Source of the DNA: an uncultured bacterium | Lineage (GTDB): Bacteria > Bacillota > Bacilli > Lactobacillales > Lactobacillaceae | Reading direction: 5' to 3' | DNA length: 64,000 nt | Assembly (NCBI GenBank): GCA_905214545.1 | Contig: CAJMMO010000002.1 | Span: 340,611 to 404,610 of the forward strand | Shown: positions 25,942-34,850 of the stretch, piece by piece | How the letters are laid out: every line of letters begins with the position of its first letter | How positions within the stretch are numbered: the first letter of the stretch is position 1 | Position numbers and translations under genes: made by a program | Notes under the pieces: generated by a model | The model's input: only the letters and a program-made list of their open reading frames with translations | The model's database searches: none | What the model was told of the DNA's origin: nothing

Positions 25942-27462
25942 ATGATTGAGGACGTAATTAAGCAAATCGATGCTATCGCAGAAAAAGACCCTGACCGCAT
26001 CGCTTACGATTACTTGGGCAAGACCAACACCTACGGCGATTTAAAGGCCCGCTCCAACGATTATGCCGCTAAGATTGCCGAGGCCGGCCTGCCTGACAAG
26101 GCGCCGATCATGATTTGGGGCGGCCAGAGCTTTGAAATGGTGGCCAGCTTTTTAGGCGCTGTCAAAACGGGCCACGCCTACATTCCGATCTCAAGCGACT
26201 CAAACAGCGAGCGCCTGACGATGATCCAAGAAGTTTCTCGGGCCCAATTCATCATCGCGATTGACCCGCTGCCAATCACCATGAAGGGGATGCAGGTCAT
26301 CACCCCGGCCGACGTCATCCGCCGTGCCTTTACGCCAAACCCGCACCGCTATGTGCAAGGGGATGACAACTACTACATCATCTTTACCTCGGGCACGACC
26401 GGCAAGCCGAAGGGCGTGCAGATCAGCCACAAGAACCTGTTAAGCTTCGTCAACTGGGAACTGTCCGACTTCGAGCTGCCTGACCAGCCGAACTTTTTGG
26501 CCCAGGCCCCTTACTCTTTTGACCTGTCAGTCATGAGCCTGTACCCGGCTTTAGTTGCCGGCGGCCGGCTGACGGTTTTGCCGCACGAAGCAACCGCCAA
26601 CATCGGCGAACTGTTCCGCGTGCTGCCGAAGTTCGACATCAACGTTTGGGTCTCCACCCCGTCTTTTGCCGAGATGTGTTTCTTAGACCCGACCTTTAAC
26701 CAGGACCACCACGAAAACCTGACCCACTTCCTGTTCTGCGGCGAAGAGCTGAGTCACAGAACCGCAGTCATGCTGCAAAAGAAGTTCCCGCAGGCCCACA
26801 TCTTCAACACTTACGGCCCGACTGAAACGACCGTGGCCGTCACCCAGGTTGAGATCACCCCGGCTATTTTGGAAAAATACGACCGCTTGCCAATCGGCTA
26901 TGTCAAAGACGACACCGCCATCACGATCGACACCAGCAAGGGCGAAAAGCCAGGCCAAGGCGAGATCATCATCAACGGGCCAAGTGTTTCCAAGGGCTAC
27001 TTGCACAACCCTGAAAAAACGCAGGCCGCCTTTTTCCAAGATAATTCGGATGAAAATCCTAACTACCGGACTGGCGACTTAGGCTTTTTCGACGACAAGC
27101 TCCTGTTCTACCGCGGCCGGATCGACTTCCAGGTGAAGTTTAACGGCTACCGGATCGAGCTGCAGGAAATCAACTTCTACCTGGGCAAAAACGAGCTCGT
27201 CAAATACGGCGTGGTTGCTCCGAAATACAACCGCGACCACAAGGTCCGCCAGCTGGTCGCAGTTATTGTCTTGACCGACAAGGCGCGCCAGGAATACAAG
27301 GGCCGCGAAGAAGAAGTCACCAAAAAGCTGCGCGACTTCTTGGCCGACAACATCATGCCTTACATGATCCCGCAGCGTTTTGTCTACCAGGATGAAATGC
27401 CGATTTCACAAAATGGCAAGGTGGACTTGAAAGCTGTGATTAAGGAGGTAAATGAGGCGTGA
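25942..27462 (+). CDS. dltA: D-alanine--D-alanyl carrier protein ligase
   Basis: Cytosolic adenylating enzyme that activates D-alanine with ATP and loads it onto the phosphopantetheine of DltC. The 506-residue product shows the AMP-forming core motif FTSGTTGKPKGV, NTYGPTETTVA, YRTGDLGF, and the catalytic C-terminal lysine in Q-N-G-K-V-D-L-K. Length matches the family. TGGAGGC precedes the ATG. Its stop overlaps the GTG start of dltB by four bases, so the two are translationally coupled. Confidence 0.97.
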   Translation: MIEDVIKQIDAIAEKDPDRIAYDYLGKTNTYGDLKARSNDYAAKIAEAGLPDKAPIMIWGGQSFEMVASFLGAVKTGHAYIPISSDSNSERLTMIQEVSRAQFIIAIDPLPITMKGMQVITPADVIRRAFTPNPHRYVQGDDNYYIIFTSGTTGKPKGVQISHKNLLSFVNWELSDFELPDQPNFLAQAPYSFDLSVMSLYPALVAGGRLTVLPHEATANIGELFRVLPKFDINVWVSTPSFAEMCFLDPTFNQDHHENLTHFLFCGEELSHRTAVMLQKKFPQAHIFNTYGPTETTVAVTQVEITPAILEKYDRLPIGYVKDDTAITIDTSKGEKPGQGEIIINGPSVSKGYLHNPEKTQAAFFQDNSDENPNYRTGDLGFFDDKLLFYRGRIDFQVKFNGYRIELQEINFYLGKNELVKYGVVAPKYNRDHKVRQLVAVIVLTDKARQEYKGREEEVTKKLRDFLADNIMPYMIPQRFVYQDEMPISQNGKVDLKAVIKEVNEA

Positions 27463-28682
27463 TCAATTTACAGCCTTACGCCAACCCGCAGTACTTCATC
27501 ATCATGCTCGTAGCGCTCATCCCGCTCATGATCGGGCTGTACTACGGCCGGCGCTTTAAAAACTACGAAGCGCTCGTGTCGTTAGTCTTCTTGGTCCTGA
27601 TATTCGGCGGCAGCCACTGGCAGCAGGGTGTGACCCTGATCGGCTGGATTATCTACCAGTTTGCGATCACGTTCGGCTACCAGCACTACCTGCAGAGCGG
27701 GAAAAACAAAGCCGGCGTCTTTTACCTGATGGTGGTTTTGGCCATCATCCCGCTGGCCTGCGTCAAGGTGGCACCGGTGGTCCCGCAGACAGAAGGCCTG
27801 ACGATCGGCTTTTTGGGGATCTCGTATGTCACCTTCAAGACCGTGCAGGTCATCATGGAATTGCGGGACAAGACCATTAAAAAGGTCGACCCGATCAGCT
27901 ACGCGCGCTTTCTGCTCTTCTTCCCGACGATTTCGTCAGGGCCAATTGACCGCTACCGGCGTTTTGTCAAAGACTACAACAATGCGCCCAGCCGCGAAGA
28001 GTACCTGCACGACCTGCAGTACGGCGTGCGCTACCTCTTCCAGGGCTTTTTGTACAAGTTTTTGATCGGCTATGTCTTCGGCACCATCTGGCTGCCGCGG
28101 CTTGCCCATATCGCCCTGTATTCGGGCAAGGCGGCCGGCGGCCTGCGCCTGTCTTGGGCGCTTTTGGGCTACATGTACTGCTACAGCATGTACCTCTTCT
28201 TTGACTTTGCGGGCTATTCGCTGTTCGCGGTTTCGACCTCATACTTTATGGGCATCCGGACCCCGATGAACTTCAATAAGCCGTTTATCTCGAAGAACAT
28301 CAAGGACTTCTGGAATCGCTGGCACATGACCCTGTCGTTTTGGTTCAGAGACTTCATCTTCATGCGCTTTACTTTCATGGCCATGAAGAAGCGCTGGTTC
28401 AAGAACCGGATCCATTTATCGCAGGCAGCATATCTGCTAAACTTCCTGATAATGGGGTTTTGGCATGGGCTGACCTGGTACTACATCTGCTACGGTATCT
28501 ACCATGCCTTAGCGATCATTATCAACGACATCTGGCTCCGGTTTAAGAAAAAGCACCGCAAGCAGATTCCGCACAACAAATTCACTGAGGCGTTTGCGAT
28601 TTTCCTGACCTTCAACGTGGTTTGCTTGAGCTTCCTGCTGTTCTCAGGCTTCTTGAGCCAGTTGTGGTTTGGTTGGAAATAA
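27459..28682 (+). CDS. dltB: D-alanyl transfer protein DltB (MBOAT family)
   Basis: Membrane-bound O-acyltransferase that moves the D-alanyl group from DltC through the membrane. The 407-residue product has the multi-helix MBOAT layout with the FWNRWHMTLSFWFRDF block and the F-W-H-G-L-T-W catalytic-histidine block. It starts with GTG at 27459, supported by TAAGGAGGT at 27441-27449 and by the overlap with dltA. dltC follows after 24 bases. Confidence 0.96.
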   Translation: MINLQPYANPQYFIIMLVALIPLMIGLYYGRRFKNYEALVSLVFLVLIFGGSHWQQGVTLIGWIIYQFAITFGYQHYLQSGKNKAGVFYLMVVLAIIPLACVKVAPVVPQTEGLTIGFLGISYVTFKTVQVIMELRDKTIKKVDPISYARFLLFFPTISSGPIDRYRRFVKDYNNAPSREEYLHDLQYGVRYLFQGFLYKFLIGYVFGTIWLPRLAHIALYSGKAAGGLRLSWALLGYMYCYSMYLFFDFAGYSLFAVSTSYFMGIRTPMNFNKPFISKNIKDFWNRWHMTLSFWFRDFIFMRFTFMAMKKRWFKNRIHLSQAAYLLNFLIMGFWHGLTWYYICYGIYHALAIIINDIWLRFKKKHRKQIPHNKFTEAFAIFLTFNVVCLSFLLFSGFLSQLWFGWK

Positions 28683-28706
28683 TATTTTGGAAAGGATCGA
28701 TTGATT

Positions 28707-28946
28707 ATGGATACTAAAGAAGAAGTTTTAGCTACTTTAAATGACTTAACTGGGGAAGATTTAAGCGACAAGCTCGACGAAGATATCTACGCTAACGGCT
28801 TGCTGGACTCCATGGCAACTGTACAAATGCTGCTGGACCTGCAAGACAAGTTTGGCATCGCCGTTCCTGTTTCAGAATTCAACCGTGAAGAATGGAGCAC
28901 TCCTAACAAGATCATCAGCAAGGTAGAAAGTTTGCAAAATGAGTAA
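28707..28946 (+). CDS. dltC: D-alanyl carrier protein
   Basis: A 79-residue acyl-carrier-type protein. The phosphopantetheine attachment serine is Ser35 in G-L-L-D-S-M-A-T-V. It receives D-alanine from DltA and presents it to DltB. I use the ATG at 28707, ten bases behind AAGGA; an in-frame TTG at 28701 is too near that site. Its end overlaps the start of the dltD fusion gene by eight bases (ATGAGTAA). Confidence 0.96.
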   Translation: MDTKEEVLATLNDLTGEDLSDKLDEDIYANGLLDSMATVQMLLDLQDKFGIAVPVSEFNREEWSTPNKIISKVESLQNE

Positions 28947-31206
28947 TAAGTCACGTTTGTGGCAAATTTTTGGGCCGGTCATCTGCGCCTTCCTGCTTTT
29001 AATCGGGGTCTTCATGTTCCCGTGGGAGCGCACCTTCAGCTCAAAAAATCTTTTTCGTGCTGCTATTTCGCAAAATAATAATGTCTTCCGGGGTGAGCGC
29101 TTAAAGCAGACGGCTTTTAAGGACAACTACGTGCCTTTTTACGGGTCCAGCGAGCTGTCGCGTTTTGACCCGCTCCACCCCAGCGTTTTGGCCTACAAGT
29201 ACCACCGCAGCTACACGCCTTTCCTGTTAGGCGGACCGGGCAGCCAGTCGCTGACCCAGTTTTTCAACATGCAGGAAACTTTGGATGAAACCCATGGCAA
29301 AAAGGCCGTCTTCATCGTTTCGCCGCAGTGGTTCACGCCGCAAGGCCAGATTCCAGAAGCCTTTACGCTGTATTACTCGCAGCTGCAGGCAACTGACTGG
29401 CTGCTGAACGCAAAAAACAGCGTCGGCACCCGCTACGCGGCCCGGCGCCTGCTGCAGATGCCGTCCAGCACCTCCAGCCACACGATCAAGCAGGCTTTGA
29501 TGACGATTGCCTCCGGGCAAAAGCTGTCTGCCAGCCAGACCGTGGCGTTGCAAGTGCGCCAGCGCATGCTCTTAAACGAAGACACCTTTTTCACCATGAC
29601 GGGGATGAACAACCGGACTCGGAAGGTTTATAGCAATGCTAAATTCTTGCCGAACCAGTATGACCCGGCCCAGCTGCACCAAGTGGCAGATGAACAAGGT
29701 GCTAAGAACACGAATAGCAACAAGTTCGGCATCGATAACGACTTCTACCGCCACCGCTTAAACGGCGGCAAGCTGGCCGGCTTGAAGAACAGCCAAGTGG
29801 ACTACAACTACGAAAAGTCGCCGGAATACGCCGACTTCCAGCTGGTCTTGCAGCAGTTTGCTAAAAACCACCAGCAAGTGCTGTTCATCATCCCGCCGGT
29901 CAACGCCAAGTGGGCGGCCTACACCGGCCTTTCGCAAAAGCGTTACCAAAAGTCCGTCAACAAGATCAAGCGCCAGCTGATCAAGCAGGGCTTCTACCAC
30001 ATCGCCGACCTTTCGCGCGACGGCGGCAAGCCTTACTTCATGCAGGACACGATCCACTTGGGCTGGAACGGCTGGCTGGCGGTCGACCGCTACGTCAGAC
30101 CGTTTATGGCGCAAAAACAGGTGCCAAGCGACTACCGCATCAGCGACTACTACTTCACTAAGAAATGGTGCAATAAGACCAACGTCAAAGCTGCGCACGT
30201 TGAAAAGCGCAGCGAGCTGCACGCCGCCGGCATCGAAAACATTTTGCACCAGCAAAAGTTCGTCGGCTCAACCTTAGTTGTCAAAAACGGCAAGGTCGTT
30301 TTGAACTACAACCAAGGCTACGCCAACCGGGCAACGAAGCGGCCAAACACCGCCGACACGGCCTTTTTGATCAACTCCGTGCAAAAGCTGCCGACCGCGA
30401 TCTTGCTGGAAAAAGCAGTGACTGCGGGCAAGATGAGCTGGGATGACAAGCTCAGCAAGTACTACCCGACGGTGCCGCACGCAGACCACATCACCCTGCG
30501 GCAGATGTCGCAGATGGCCAGCGGCCTGGTCTTAAAGCCGGGCGCCCGCTTAGGCAGCGACAGCTTTGCAAGCAACCAGCAAGGCATTAAAGACGACATC
30601 AAGCACACCGTCTTTTTGGAAAAGTACTACAACCACCGGCTGTATTCGCCGATCAACTACGTGCTTTTAGCCGGAGCTTGGGAAAAGGCCACGGGCCGGT
30701 CTTACGAAGCCGCCCTGCGCTCTGACATTATCAACAAGCTTGGCTTGCGCCACACCTGCTTTATCTGGGACAGCCCGGCCGCTTTGAGAAGAGCCCAAGT
30801 GGCCACTTCTTACGGCTACGTCGACGCCAAGCACAGCAAGCTGACCGAAACGGACCTGAACATGGACGAGCTGCACGGCGAGTTCAGCACGGGCGCGCTG
30901 GTCATGTCGAACAAGGACCTCTACAAACTCTTGCACGAGACCTTTGACGGCAGACTGCTGACGGCGCAGCAGCGCGAGGACTTGTTCCAAAGCAAGATGT
31001 CGAACAACGCCAGCTACGGCGGCGGCATGTACAACTACAACGAGTTTTACGGCAATAACGGCTCGGGCTACAACTACTCGACCTTTATCCGCGTCGCCAA
31101 AAACGACGGCACGACCGTGGTCATGCAGACCAACGTGCCGGTCGCAAATTACTGGCACATGCGGGATGCCGCCGACAACATTATGAAAATTGCGATGCAA
31201 AAATAG
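28939..31206 (+). CDS. dltD: DltD fused to a serine beta-lactamase/esterase-like domain
   Basis: One uninterrupted 755-residue frame joins two proteins. Residues 1 to about 413 are DltD, which transfers D-alanine to lipoteichoic acid outside the membrane: N-terminal anchor near 11-28, G-S-S-E-L at 69-73 and D370-x-x-H373 form the SGNH-type catalytic set. DltD is normally about 420 residues. The rest (about 425-755) is a beta-lactamase/DD-peptidase fold domain with S480-V-Q-K483 as the SxxK nucleophile motif; the expected YxN reads Y569-S-P, and the third motif region reads G-N-N-G at 705-708 instead of HxG. Both halves would be extracellular. In L. plantarum a separate dlt-linked protein of this fold, DltE, removes D-alanine from lipoteichoic acid; the C-terminal half may do likewise, but that is inference. 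Start overlaps dltC. Confidence 0.93.
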   Translation: MSNKSRLWQIFGPVICAFLLLIGVFMFPWERTFSSKNLFRAAISQNNNVFRGERLKQTAFKDNYVPFYGSSELSRFDPLHPSVLAYKYHRSYTPFLLGGPGSQSLTQFFNMQETLDETHGKKAVFIVSPQWFTPQGQIPEAFTLYYSQLQATDWLLNAKNSVGTRYAARRLLQMPSSTSSHTIKQALMTIASGQKLSASQTVALQVRQRMLLNEDTFFTMTGMNNRTRKVYSNAKFLPNQYDPAQLHQVADEQGAKNTNSNKFGIDNDFYRHRLNGGKLAGLKNSQVDYNYEKSPEYADFQLVLQQFAKNHQQVLFIIPPVNAKWAAYTGLSQKRYQKSVNKIKRQLIKQGFYHIADLSRDGGKPYFMQDTIHLGWNGWLAVDRYVRPFMAQKQVPSDYRISDYYFTKKWCNKTNVKAAHVEKRSELHAAGIENILHQQKFVGSTLVVKNGKVVLNYNQGYANRATKRPNTADTAFLINSVQKLPTAILLEKAVTAGKMSWDDKLSKYYPTVPHADHITLRQMSQMASGLVLKPGARLGSDSFASNQQGIKDDIKHTVFLEKYYNHRLYSPINYVLLAGAWEKATGRSYEAALRSDIINKLGLRHTCFIWDSPAALRRAQVATSYGYVDAKHSKLTETDLNMDELHGEFSTGALVMSNKDLYKLLHETFDGRLLTAQQREDLFQSKMSNNASYGGGMYNYNEFYGNNGSGYNYSTFIRVAKNDGTTVVMQTNVPVANYWHMRDAADNIMKIAMQK

Positions 31207-31207
31207 C

Positions 31208-31244
31208 AAAAAAATAACCTGTCATGACGACAGGTTATTTTTTT
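31208..31244. terminator. bidirectional terminator behind the dlt operon
   Basis: AAAAAAATAACCTGTC and GACAGGTTATTTTTTT form a long perfect stem between the converging dltD fusion gene and the sugar-porter-like gene. Confidence 0.92.
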
Positions 31245-31250
31245 GCGCTT

Positions 31251-32108
31251 TTATTGGGTTAGTCCTGAGATGATGGCCCCGATGACGACTAAGGTTAAGC
31301 CGGACATCGTAAAGATCATCTCTTTATGCGTCTTGTGTTCGTGCAGGATGTAGATGGCGCCCAGCGTGGAGATGATGACGTTCATCTGCGCGATGGTAAA
31401 GCCGATGGCCACGCCGTTGACCTGTTCGCTGAACATCAAGGTCAAGTTCCCGATGGCGTAGAAGAACCCGGTTAAAAGGTTCTGCCAGGTCTTTTTGCCA
31501 AAAATATCTTTGTCTTTCTTAATGGCGGCGATCACCAGGATGGAAACCATCATGCCTGAAGCCTGCGGCAGGACCAAGTCCCAGGAGTTCAAGTTGAAGA
31601 TCCGCGGGATGACGGCGTAGCCGACCCAGAAGGCACTGGAGATGATCAGGTCGATGATCCCCTGCTTGATGTTGTTGCCGGCCTGGCCCTTTTTCTCAGT
31701 GTAAGAGCTTAAAAAGATGCCGATGATGACCAAGAGCATGGCGGTCAGGCCCAGTGCTACTGACGTGCCGGTCTTCCATTCGTGGAAGTACAGCCAGCCA
31801 AAAAGCGAGGTGCCTAAGACCTGCATCCCGGATGACAGCGGCATGGCCGTGCTGACCCCGATTTCGTCAAAACTCTTCACCTGGAAGTAGCTGCCGATCG
31901 GCCACACGGCCCCGGCTGCAAAACCGCCCCAGATCAAGGTTGGCGTCCAAACGGCGGGCCGCTTGAAGCAGACGATGATCAAGGCCATGAAGAAAGTCAT
32001 TAAGATCGGCCCCATGACCCGGTTGGTCTGCTTGCCGCCGATCTTCTGCATAGAAATAGCTTCAAAGCCCCAGCCAAAGGCTGGAATAACCGCTAATAAG
32101 TAATTCAT
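31251..32108 (-). CDS. GRP-family sugar uptake permease (RbsU/GlcU-like)
   Basis: A 285-residue membrane protein with ten predicted helices, matching the glucose/ribose porter (GRP) branch of the drug/metabolite transporter superfamily. The opening MNYLLAVIPAFGWGFEAI and the G-V-S-T-A-M-P-L-S-S-G-M-Q-V-L block are typical. Members import glucose or ribose, usually by proton symport; the sugar is not readable here. I use the ATG at 32108, seven bases behind AAAAGGAG; an ATG two codons earlier is too close to it. Single gene, ends at the shared terminator. Confidence 0.8.
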   Translation of the reverse strand: MNYLLAVIPAFGWGFEAISMQKIGGKQTNRVMGPILMTFFMALIIVCFKRPAVWTPTLIWGGFAAGAVWPIGSYFQVKSFDEIGVSTAMPLSSGMQVLGTSLFGWLYFHEWKTGTSVALGLTAMLLVIIGIFLSSYTEKKGQAGNNIKQGIIDLIISSAFWVGYAVIPRIFNLNSWDLVLPQASGMMVSILVIAAIKKDKDIFGKKTWQNLLTGFFYAIGNLTLMFSEQVNGVAIGFTIAQMNVIISTLGAIYILHEHKTHKEMIFTMSGLTLVVIGAIISGLTQ

Positions 32109-32210
32109 TGGCATACTCCTTTTGAAAACATCACAACCTATTTTAGCAAAGGGACGCACCAAATACAGATAATTTTTTTAAGTTGTTTCTCAAAAGCCGG
32201 TGTGCTAATA

Positions 32211-32342
32211 TTCATGTGTACCATCCTGTTGATAGTCTATTTTCTCCGGTAGCGAAAATTACTATCTTTATTACATGTGGTCAAAAGGTGGTACGAACAC
32301 TGTGTGAGCCTGATTCCGATGTTGGTGGAGTTGGGCTTTTTT
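32211..32342 (+). ncRNA. candidate structured RNA with terminator
   Basis: GTACCA (32218-32223) can pair with TGGTAC (32289-32294) around a two-part hairpin, GATAGT-ATTTTC (32231-32244) with GAAAAT-ACTATC (32254-32266). An 11-base stem with three wobbles, AGCCTGATTCC (32307-32317) with GGAGTTGGGCT (32327-32337), and a T run follow. GGTGGTAC recalls the T-box antiterminator sequence but lacks the CCGCG part. The nearest plus-strand gene is the PTS gene at 32654. Confidence 0.35.
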
Positions 32343-32347
32343 GTTGC

Positions 32348-32373
32348 AAAAAAATAAGGCTTGAAGCCCTATT
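32348..32373 (-). terminator. terminator of the 76-residue gene
   Basis: On the minus strand AATAGGGCTT pairs with AAGCCTTATT (one mismatch) and is followed by a T run; it overlaps the gene's last codons. Confidence 0.7.
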
Positions 32374-32599
32374 CTCTGTACATATTGTTGTTCGCCATAT
32401 TTTTGAACAGCTCGCCTAAGTCGACCGGGTCGCCGTCTTCTGCCTTGCGCAGCTGCTGCAGCTTTTTAGCGCTGCAGTGCTTGGCGATGTAAAATTTCAC
32501 GGCCTTGTTGGCGAGGTCGTTCCAGTCGCTGTCGGTGCTGTTGACGTAAGCCTGTCCTAACTTGCTTGCGTCGTCATCAAAGTTGATTTTTTTGATCAT
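32369..32599 (-). CDS. small hypothetical protein
   Basis: A 76-residue soluble, charged, mostly helical protein I do not recognise. Support for being real: AAAGGGGAGC at ideal spacing before the ATG, and a rho-independent terminator at its end. No membrane segment or signal peptide. It lies alone on the minus strand between the candidate structured RNA and the PTS gene. Confidence 0.65.
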   Translation of the reverse strand: MIKKINFDDDASKLGQAYVNSTDSDWNDLANKAVKFYIAKHCSAKKLQQLRKAEDGDPVDLGELFKNMANNNMYRE

Positions 32600-32653
32600 G
32601 ATTCTTGCTCCCCTTTAAAAAAATTATAGCATGAACCAAGTTTGGAGAAGAAA

Positions 32654-34000
32654 ATGAAAAAACTAGCGCGCGTGTTTGCCATAAATTTTATGGATTGGTT
32701 CTTAAAACTGCGCAAGACCGTTTTTTTCAGGGCGACGCAGAGGACGTTGATTCTGCTGAGCCCGCTGGCCATCATTGGCTCCTTTTTTTCGTTTTTAAAA
32801 TATGCGGTGTTCACTGAAGGCAGCCTGCTCTACAGCCTGCTGCAGCTGGACAACTGGCTGCCCGAACATGCCTGGCGCTTTGGCATGTATTTGTCGACGG
32901 GGATGACCTATGTCACTTTAGGCATGTTTGGCATCTACGCCACCTACCTCATGAGTCTGTATACCGCCCGGCTGGTTGGGCGCGACTCGAAAACGGCCGG
33001 CCTGACTGCGATTGTGGCGCTTTTGTTTATGTCATATATCTACAACCCGCGCCTAGACAGCACCTTAGCGCTCAGCCTCAACCGGCGGGTGCTTGACGTC
33101 AACGGCTTTCTGATTGCCATTTTGGTCGGCTACGGGGTCGGCCAAGTCTTCCACTGGCTGGGCAAAGAATACCGCAGCGTCAGCTACGAGCACGTCCACC
33201 TGATCAAGGAGCGCACCTATAATGCCCTCTTGCCGGTCTCAGTCAGCCTGATTTTTGCCATCATCATCGGCAGTGTCTTCTACTTTGCACAGGTCCGGCT
33301 GCTGAGCTCGACAAACTTCCGGTCCATCGTGGCCCGGATCCAGTCGACCAACAACCCTTGGTTCTCGATTCCGTGGACGATGCTGATCTCGTTTCTGGGC
33401 TGGGGCGGCATCGGCGGCCCGCTGGATTCTCTGGGCAACGTCGTCAACAGCGGCGCCCAAGCGGCCAACATGAACGCGGCTTTGACGGCCGGGTCGAGCT
33501 GGAACATCCCCTACAAGTATTTGGGGAGCTCGCTTTTGCAGTCTTACGGCATGATGGGCGGCGCCGGGACCGCGCTGTCCTTGATGATCGTGATTTTTCT
33601 TTACAGCAAAGACCATTCGGACTTGCGGCTGGCCAAGCTGAACTTGGTGCAGGTCCTGTTTAATTCGGGCGTCGGCTTTTTCACGGGCCTGCCGGTCGCT
33701 TTAAACCCGATCTACGCCCTGCCCTTTACTGTCGTGCCGGGCATTAACATGCTGCTGGCGACGGGCGCAATTGCCCTGCACATCGTGCCGCCGAGCGGCT
33801 ACTTGCTGCTGCAAGGCACGCCGGGGCTGCTCAACAGCTTTGTGGCGACCAACGGCAGCGTAGCCGCCCTGCTGTTTTCCTTGGCGCTGCTGATCTTGGA
33901 CGTCTTGATCTGGATTCCTTTTTACAAATTCAGTGTGGCCATTGAAGCAAGAGTTGTTGCGGAAGATAAGGAGGCTGAAGAGCATGCGGTCAAAGCGTAA
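32654..34000 (+). CDS. PTS EIIC component, lactose/cellobiose family
   Basis: Membrane permease of a phosphotransferase system, 448 residues with about ten helices. The layout and the S-F-L-G-W-G-G-I-G-G-P-L-D block fit the CelB/LacE (EIIC-Lac) family, which moves beta-glucosides or related sugars. No EIIA or EIIB gene is near, so it must share these with another system or have lost its PTS role. The ATG at 32654 follows GGAGAAG; the TTG at 32642 in the same frame has no site. The end overlaps the hydrolase gene by 17 bases. Confidence 0.8.
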   Translation: MKKLARVFAINFMDWFLKLRKTVFFRATQRTLILLSPLAIIGSFFSFLKYAVFTEGSLLYSLLQLDNWLPEHAWRFGMYLSTGMTYVTLGMFGIYATYLMSLYTARLVGRDSKTAGLTAIVALLFMSYIYNPRLDSTLALSLNRRVLDVNGFLIAILVGYGVGQVFHWLGKEYRSVSYEHVHLIKERTYNALLPVSVSLIFAIIIGSVFYFAQVRLLSSTNFRSIVARIQSTNNPWFSIPWTMLISFLGWGGIGGPLDSLGNVVNSGAQAANMNAALTAGSSWNIPYKYLGSSLLQSYGMMGGAGTALSLMIVIFLYSKDHSDLRLAKLNLVQVLFNSGVGFFTGLPVALNPIYALPFTVVPGINMLLATGAIALHIVPPSGYLLLQGTPGLLNSFVATNGSVAALLFSLALLILDVLIWIPFYKFSVAIEARVVAEDKEAEEHAVKA

Positions 34001-34850
34001 TTGGAAATGGGTTATCATCATGGCCGCGGTCTTGCTGGTGTTTGCGATCCCGACTTTTTTCTGGGTCAAAAACAACAACCGCTTTTTGGCACAGCGCAGA
34101 AAGTCGCAGATGTCGCCGATCATCATGGTGCCGGGGTCCAGTGCGACGACCGAGCGCTTTAACGGCTTAGTCGATGCGATGAACCGCGACAGTTTTGCCA
34201 AGCACAGTCTGCTGAAGGTCAAGGTGGCCACCGACGGCAGCGTGACCTATTCCGGCAGCATCCAGCGCGGCGACTTAGAGCCGATCATCGTCATCGGTTT
34301 TGCCAACAACCGCGACGGCTATGCCAATATTAAAAAGCAGGCCGGCTGGCTCAACATCGCCTTTTACAACCTGTCTCAGCAGTACAAGTTCAACAACTTC
34401 AAGGCGTTCGGCCACTCAAACGGCGGCCTGATCTGGACCTACTGGCTGGAGCACTTTGCTTCGCGCTACACCAATTCGATCCAGATGAAGCGGCTGATGA
34501 CGCTGGGTACGCCCTACAACTTCAGCGAAAAAAGCCTGAGCCATAAGACTCAGATGCTTTCTGATTTTATAAAAAATAAAAAACGGATCCCTAAGAATTT
34601 AGTGGTCTTTTCAGTGTCCGGCGGCCAGGACTATGAGTCTGACGGCCGGGTGCCGGAGGCTAGCGTGGATGCGGCCAAATACATCTACCAAAACCAGGCC
34701 AAGTCTTACACCACGATGACCGTGACGGGCAGCGACGCCCAGCACTCATCGCTGCCGCAAAACACGCAGGTGGTCGCCTTGATCGAGCAGTACCTGTCAG
34801 ACAATAACCGCCGCCACCCAGGCGATCAGAACAACAACGGCAGCAGGTAG
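33984..34850 (+). CDS. membrane-anchored alpha/beta hydrolase (DUF915 family)
   Basis: A 288-residue protein with one N-terminal membrane helix (about residues 8-27) and an extracellular alpha/beta hydrolase domain of the DUF915 surface-hydrolase type. Nucleophile elbow is G-H-S-N-G-G, the oxyanion region V-P-G-S-S-A-T and the catalytic histidine in A-Q-H-S-S-L-P. Natural substrates of the family are not established. TAAGGAGG at 33967-33974 and the ATG at 33984 lie within the PTS gene end, indicating coupled translation. The last 25 bases overlap the converging GDPD gene, with no terminator in between. Confidence 0.82.
   Translation: MRSKRNWKWVIIMAAVLLVFAIPTFFWVKNNNRFLAQRRKSQMSPIIMVPGSSATTERFNGLVDAMNRDSFAKHSLLKVKVATDGSVTYSGSIQRGDLEPIIVIGFANNRDGYANIKKQAGWLNIAFYNLSQQYKFNNFKAFGHSNGGLIWTYWLEHFASRYTNSIQMKRLMTLGTPYNFSEKSLSHKTQMLSDFIKNKKRIPKNLVVFSVSGGQDYESDGRVPEASVDAAKYIYQNQAKSYTTMTVTGSDAQHSSLPQNTQVVALIEQYLSDNNRRHPGDQNNNGSR

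Noticed and set aside
28939..31206. The dltD fusion as an assembly error joining two genes
   Set aside because: The frame is continuous through both domains with a natural hydrophilic linker near residues 414-425, and the length and motifs of both halves are intact.
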